The position numbers and the translations under genes were made by a program. DNA of 14,975 nucleotides from the NCBI GenBank assembly GCA_032249055.1, contig JAVVGP010000015.1, positions 1 to 14,975 of the forward strand, written 5' to 3'. The notes below the pieces were generated by a model. The model was not told the DNA's origin. It searched no databases and was given only the letters and a program-made list of their open reading frames with translations. The stretch comes from SCGC-AAA471-B05 sp032249055 (GTDB taxonomy: Archaea; Thermoproteota; Thermoprotei; Gearchaeales; Gearchaeaceae). Positions 14,056-14,975 of the stretch are shown in pieces. Numbering within the stretch: the first letter of the stretch is position 1; each line of letters starts with the position of its first letter.

Positions 14056-14616
14056 TTAGATTAAAGACAAAATTTTAGTTAATAGTTCACGCGTCTTGTT
14101 CCAATATTCTTTGAAAGAAGCAAGGTCTTCGTCTTTGATTCCTTCATAAAACAATATGTGAAGTTGATATGCGTTATCATATAAATCTTTAAATAAATTG
14201 CGCAAATCACCAGACAAGTTGTTGTTTATGTAGCTTCTAATTTTTCTGTGATCCTAGTGAAATATAGGGATCTCGTTTTTTGCAGCGTGATATTTTACTA
14301 AAGCAGTAAAGCTACCCCAAATTTTTTCAGATGCTTCTTCATAATTTCCCTTATCGAATTCGCTTATTGCTTTTCTTAAGTACTTATCAAATAAAGCTTT
14401 GTAATGTTTAGTCCTTTGCGCGGGCGCAACGTCTAAATTTTTAATTTCTTCCATAACTTCTTTTTCCTCCCAACCTGTTGCTTTTGAGATCTCTTTTATC
14501 CAAGCTAAATTGTTTTTGCTCAATACTTTACTTGTTTTAAGATTGATGTGAATAGCATATATTTCTGGCCACTCAGCATTAACAATGTTTATTTGATTCT
14601 TTATGTTGGTATTCAT
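14056..14616 (-). pseudogene. PaREP1/HEPN-like protein interrupted by one in-frame UAG
   Basis: The frame from ATG 14616 runs 120 aa to TAG (14254-14256). Immediately after it the same frame stays open for 65 codons to TAA 14056-14058. The join spans one recognisable HEPN-like domain: LFDKYLRKAISEFDKGNYEE, ASEKIWGSFTALVKYHAAKN and EIPIFH before the stop, then DHRKIRSYIN, a middle helix, and NAYQLHILFYEGI after it. That matches the family order (K-G-x-Y-x-x-A-S-E-K-x-W-G, then H-R-x-L, then L-H-x-x-F-Y-E-G). Residues 1-65 are an extra N-terminal region I do not recognise, with a possible small helical domain (NNLAWIKEISKATGWEEKEV). Its start is 1 nt after the stop of the upstream PaREP1 gene, so they form an operon. 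It may be a fresh nonsense mutation, readthrough or a sequencing error. Confidence 0.72.
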
Positions 14617-14617
14617 A

Positions 14618-14974
14618 TTATTTAACCTTTTTGTTCACTAATAAGAAATTTGTAATTTTTACCAACTCTTTTATATCATTACTTAAATCACCCACAATTT
14701 CCTTATCTAAGTTAATTGTTATGATTGCAATAGCTGAAGCCCAATAATTTAATATTTTTTCATCTTGGATTTTTTTATATACATGATATACTGCATTTTC
14801 TAACTCTTTCAGATTTAAGTCTCCTTTTTCTTTCAATAGTTTAGCTTCCTCTACGTTTAATGAATTTACGAGCATTTTTATCGCTTCTTCAGCAGCTTTA
14901 TAGTATTTTTCTGAAGCTTGAACAAGATCTCCTTTCTTTAATAGCTCATCAGCTTCCTTTAAAAGCTTCTCGGG
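14618..14974 (-). CDS. PaREP1 family protein (start lies outside the window)
   Basis: Only 118 codons are visible; the frame runs open to the window edge, so the true start is beyond it and the internal ATG at 14875 is not the start. The visible part begins EKLLKEADELLKKGDLVQAS and EKYYKAAEEAIK, the PaREP1 helix pair, then KEKGDLNLKELENAVYHVYK and a last hydrophobic helix (NYWASAIAIITINLDKEI). This is the same family as the gene at 7017-7415 but distant in sequence. It ends 1 nt before the ATG of the second HEPN-like gene. Activity is not established for the family. Confidence 0.78.
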   Translation of the reverse strand, partial: PEKLLKEADELLKKGDLVQASEKYYKAAEEAIKMLVNSLNVEEAKLLKEKGDLNLKELENAVYHVYKKIQDEKILNYWASAIAIITINLDKEIVGDLSNDIKELVKITNFLLVNKKVK

Positions 14975-14975
14975 T

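Noticed and set aside
1..14975. CRISPR array or insertion sequence
   Set aside because: No regularly spaced direct repeats, no cas genes, no transposase and no paired terminal inverted repeats were seen.

Overview
The window is very AT-rich archaeal DNA. It most likely comes from a thermoacidophile of the Sulfolobales or a close Thermoproteota relative. The signs are PaREP1 (HEPN-like) proteins, VapBC modules, retropepsin-like archaeal aspartyl proteases, GGTGA Shine-Dalgarno sites, TTG starts, and TATA boxes 20-30 nt before start codons, as in leaderless transcripts. This placement rests on gene content only, and I name no species. Every gene except one lies on the minus strand.

Positions 1-4822 form a surface-glycan (S-layer N-glycan or exopolysaccharide) region. 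In transcription order it holds a 13-14 TM oligosaccharide flippase, a broken N-terminal half of a GT4 glycosyltransferase, a Methyltransf_24/CmcI-like methyltransferase, an intact GT4 enzyme with a changed E-x7-E motif, a C-terminal GT4 remnant, and the start of another GT4 gene. Positions 4923-6937 are a two-gene operon of a COG3375 GNAT acyltransferase and an N-succinylamino acid racemase/OSBS-type enolase-superfamily enzyme. Both genes start at TTG and their ends overlap. This is the gene pair of the pathway that converts D-amino acids to L-amino acids through N-succinyl intermediates.

Positions 7017-9844 hold a PaREP1 protein, a decayed VapB antitoxin, threonine synthase, and a PD-(D/E)XK-like protein split into two coupled reading frames (Shine-Dalgarno plus ATGA overlap) with key catalytic residues replaced. 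At 9987-11131 is a second complete GT4 gene. Its normal C-terminus is reached only by a -1 frameshift at an A AAA AAG heptamer that sits in the correct phase. A GC-rich leader or micro-ORF and a frameshifted unknown gene are the only plus-strand content (11278-11835).

Positions 11969-14975 look like an accessory island. They hold an intact VapBC (AbrB-type) pair behind a palindromic promoter, a tandem pair of retropepsin-like proteins of which one has DTG and the other DTR, an orphan AbrB antitoxin, and a PaREP1/HEPN-like pair whose second member is interrupted by an in-frame UAG.

Interrupted genes are numerous. At least six loci need a frameshift, a stop readthrough or gene decay to explain them. 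Several of the shifts sit at homopolymers, so sequencing error must be excluded for each. The most interesting are the GT4 slippery heptamer, the in-frame UAG in the HEPN gene, the organised split of the nuclease-like gene, and the DTG/DTR protease pair. I saw no tRNA, rRNA, CRISPR array or complete insertion sequence.
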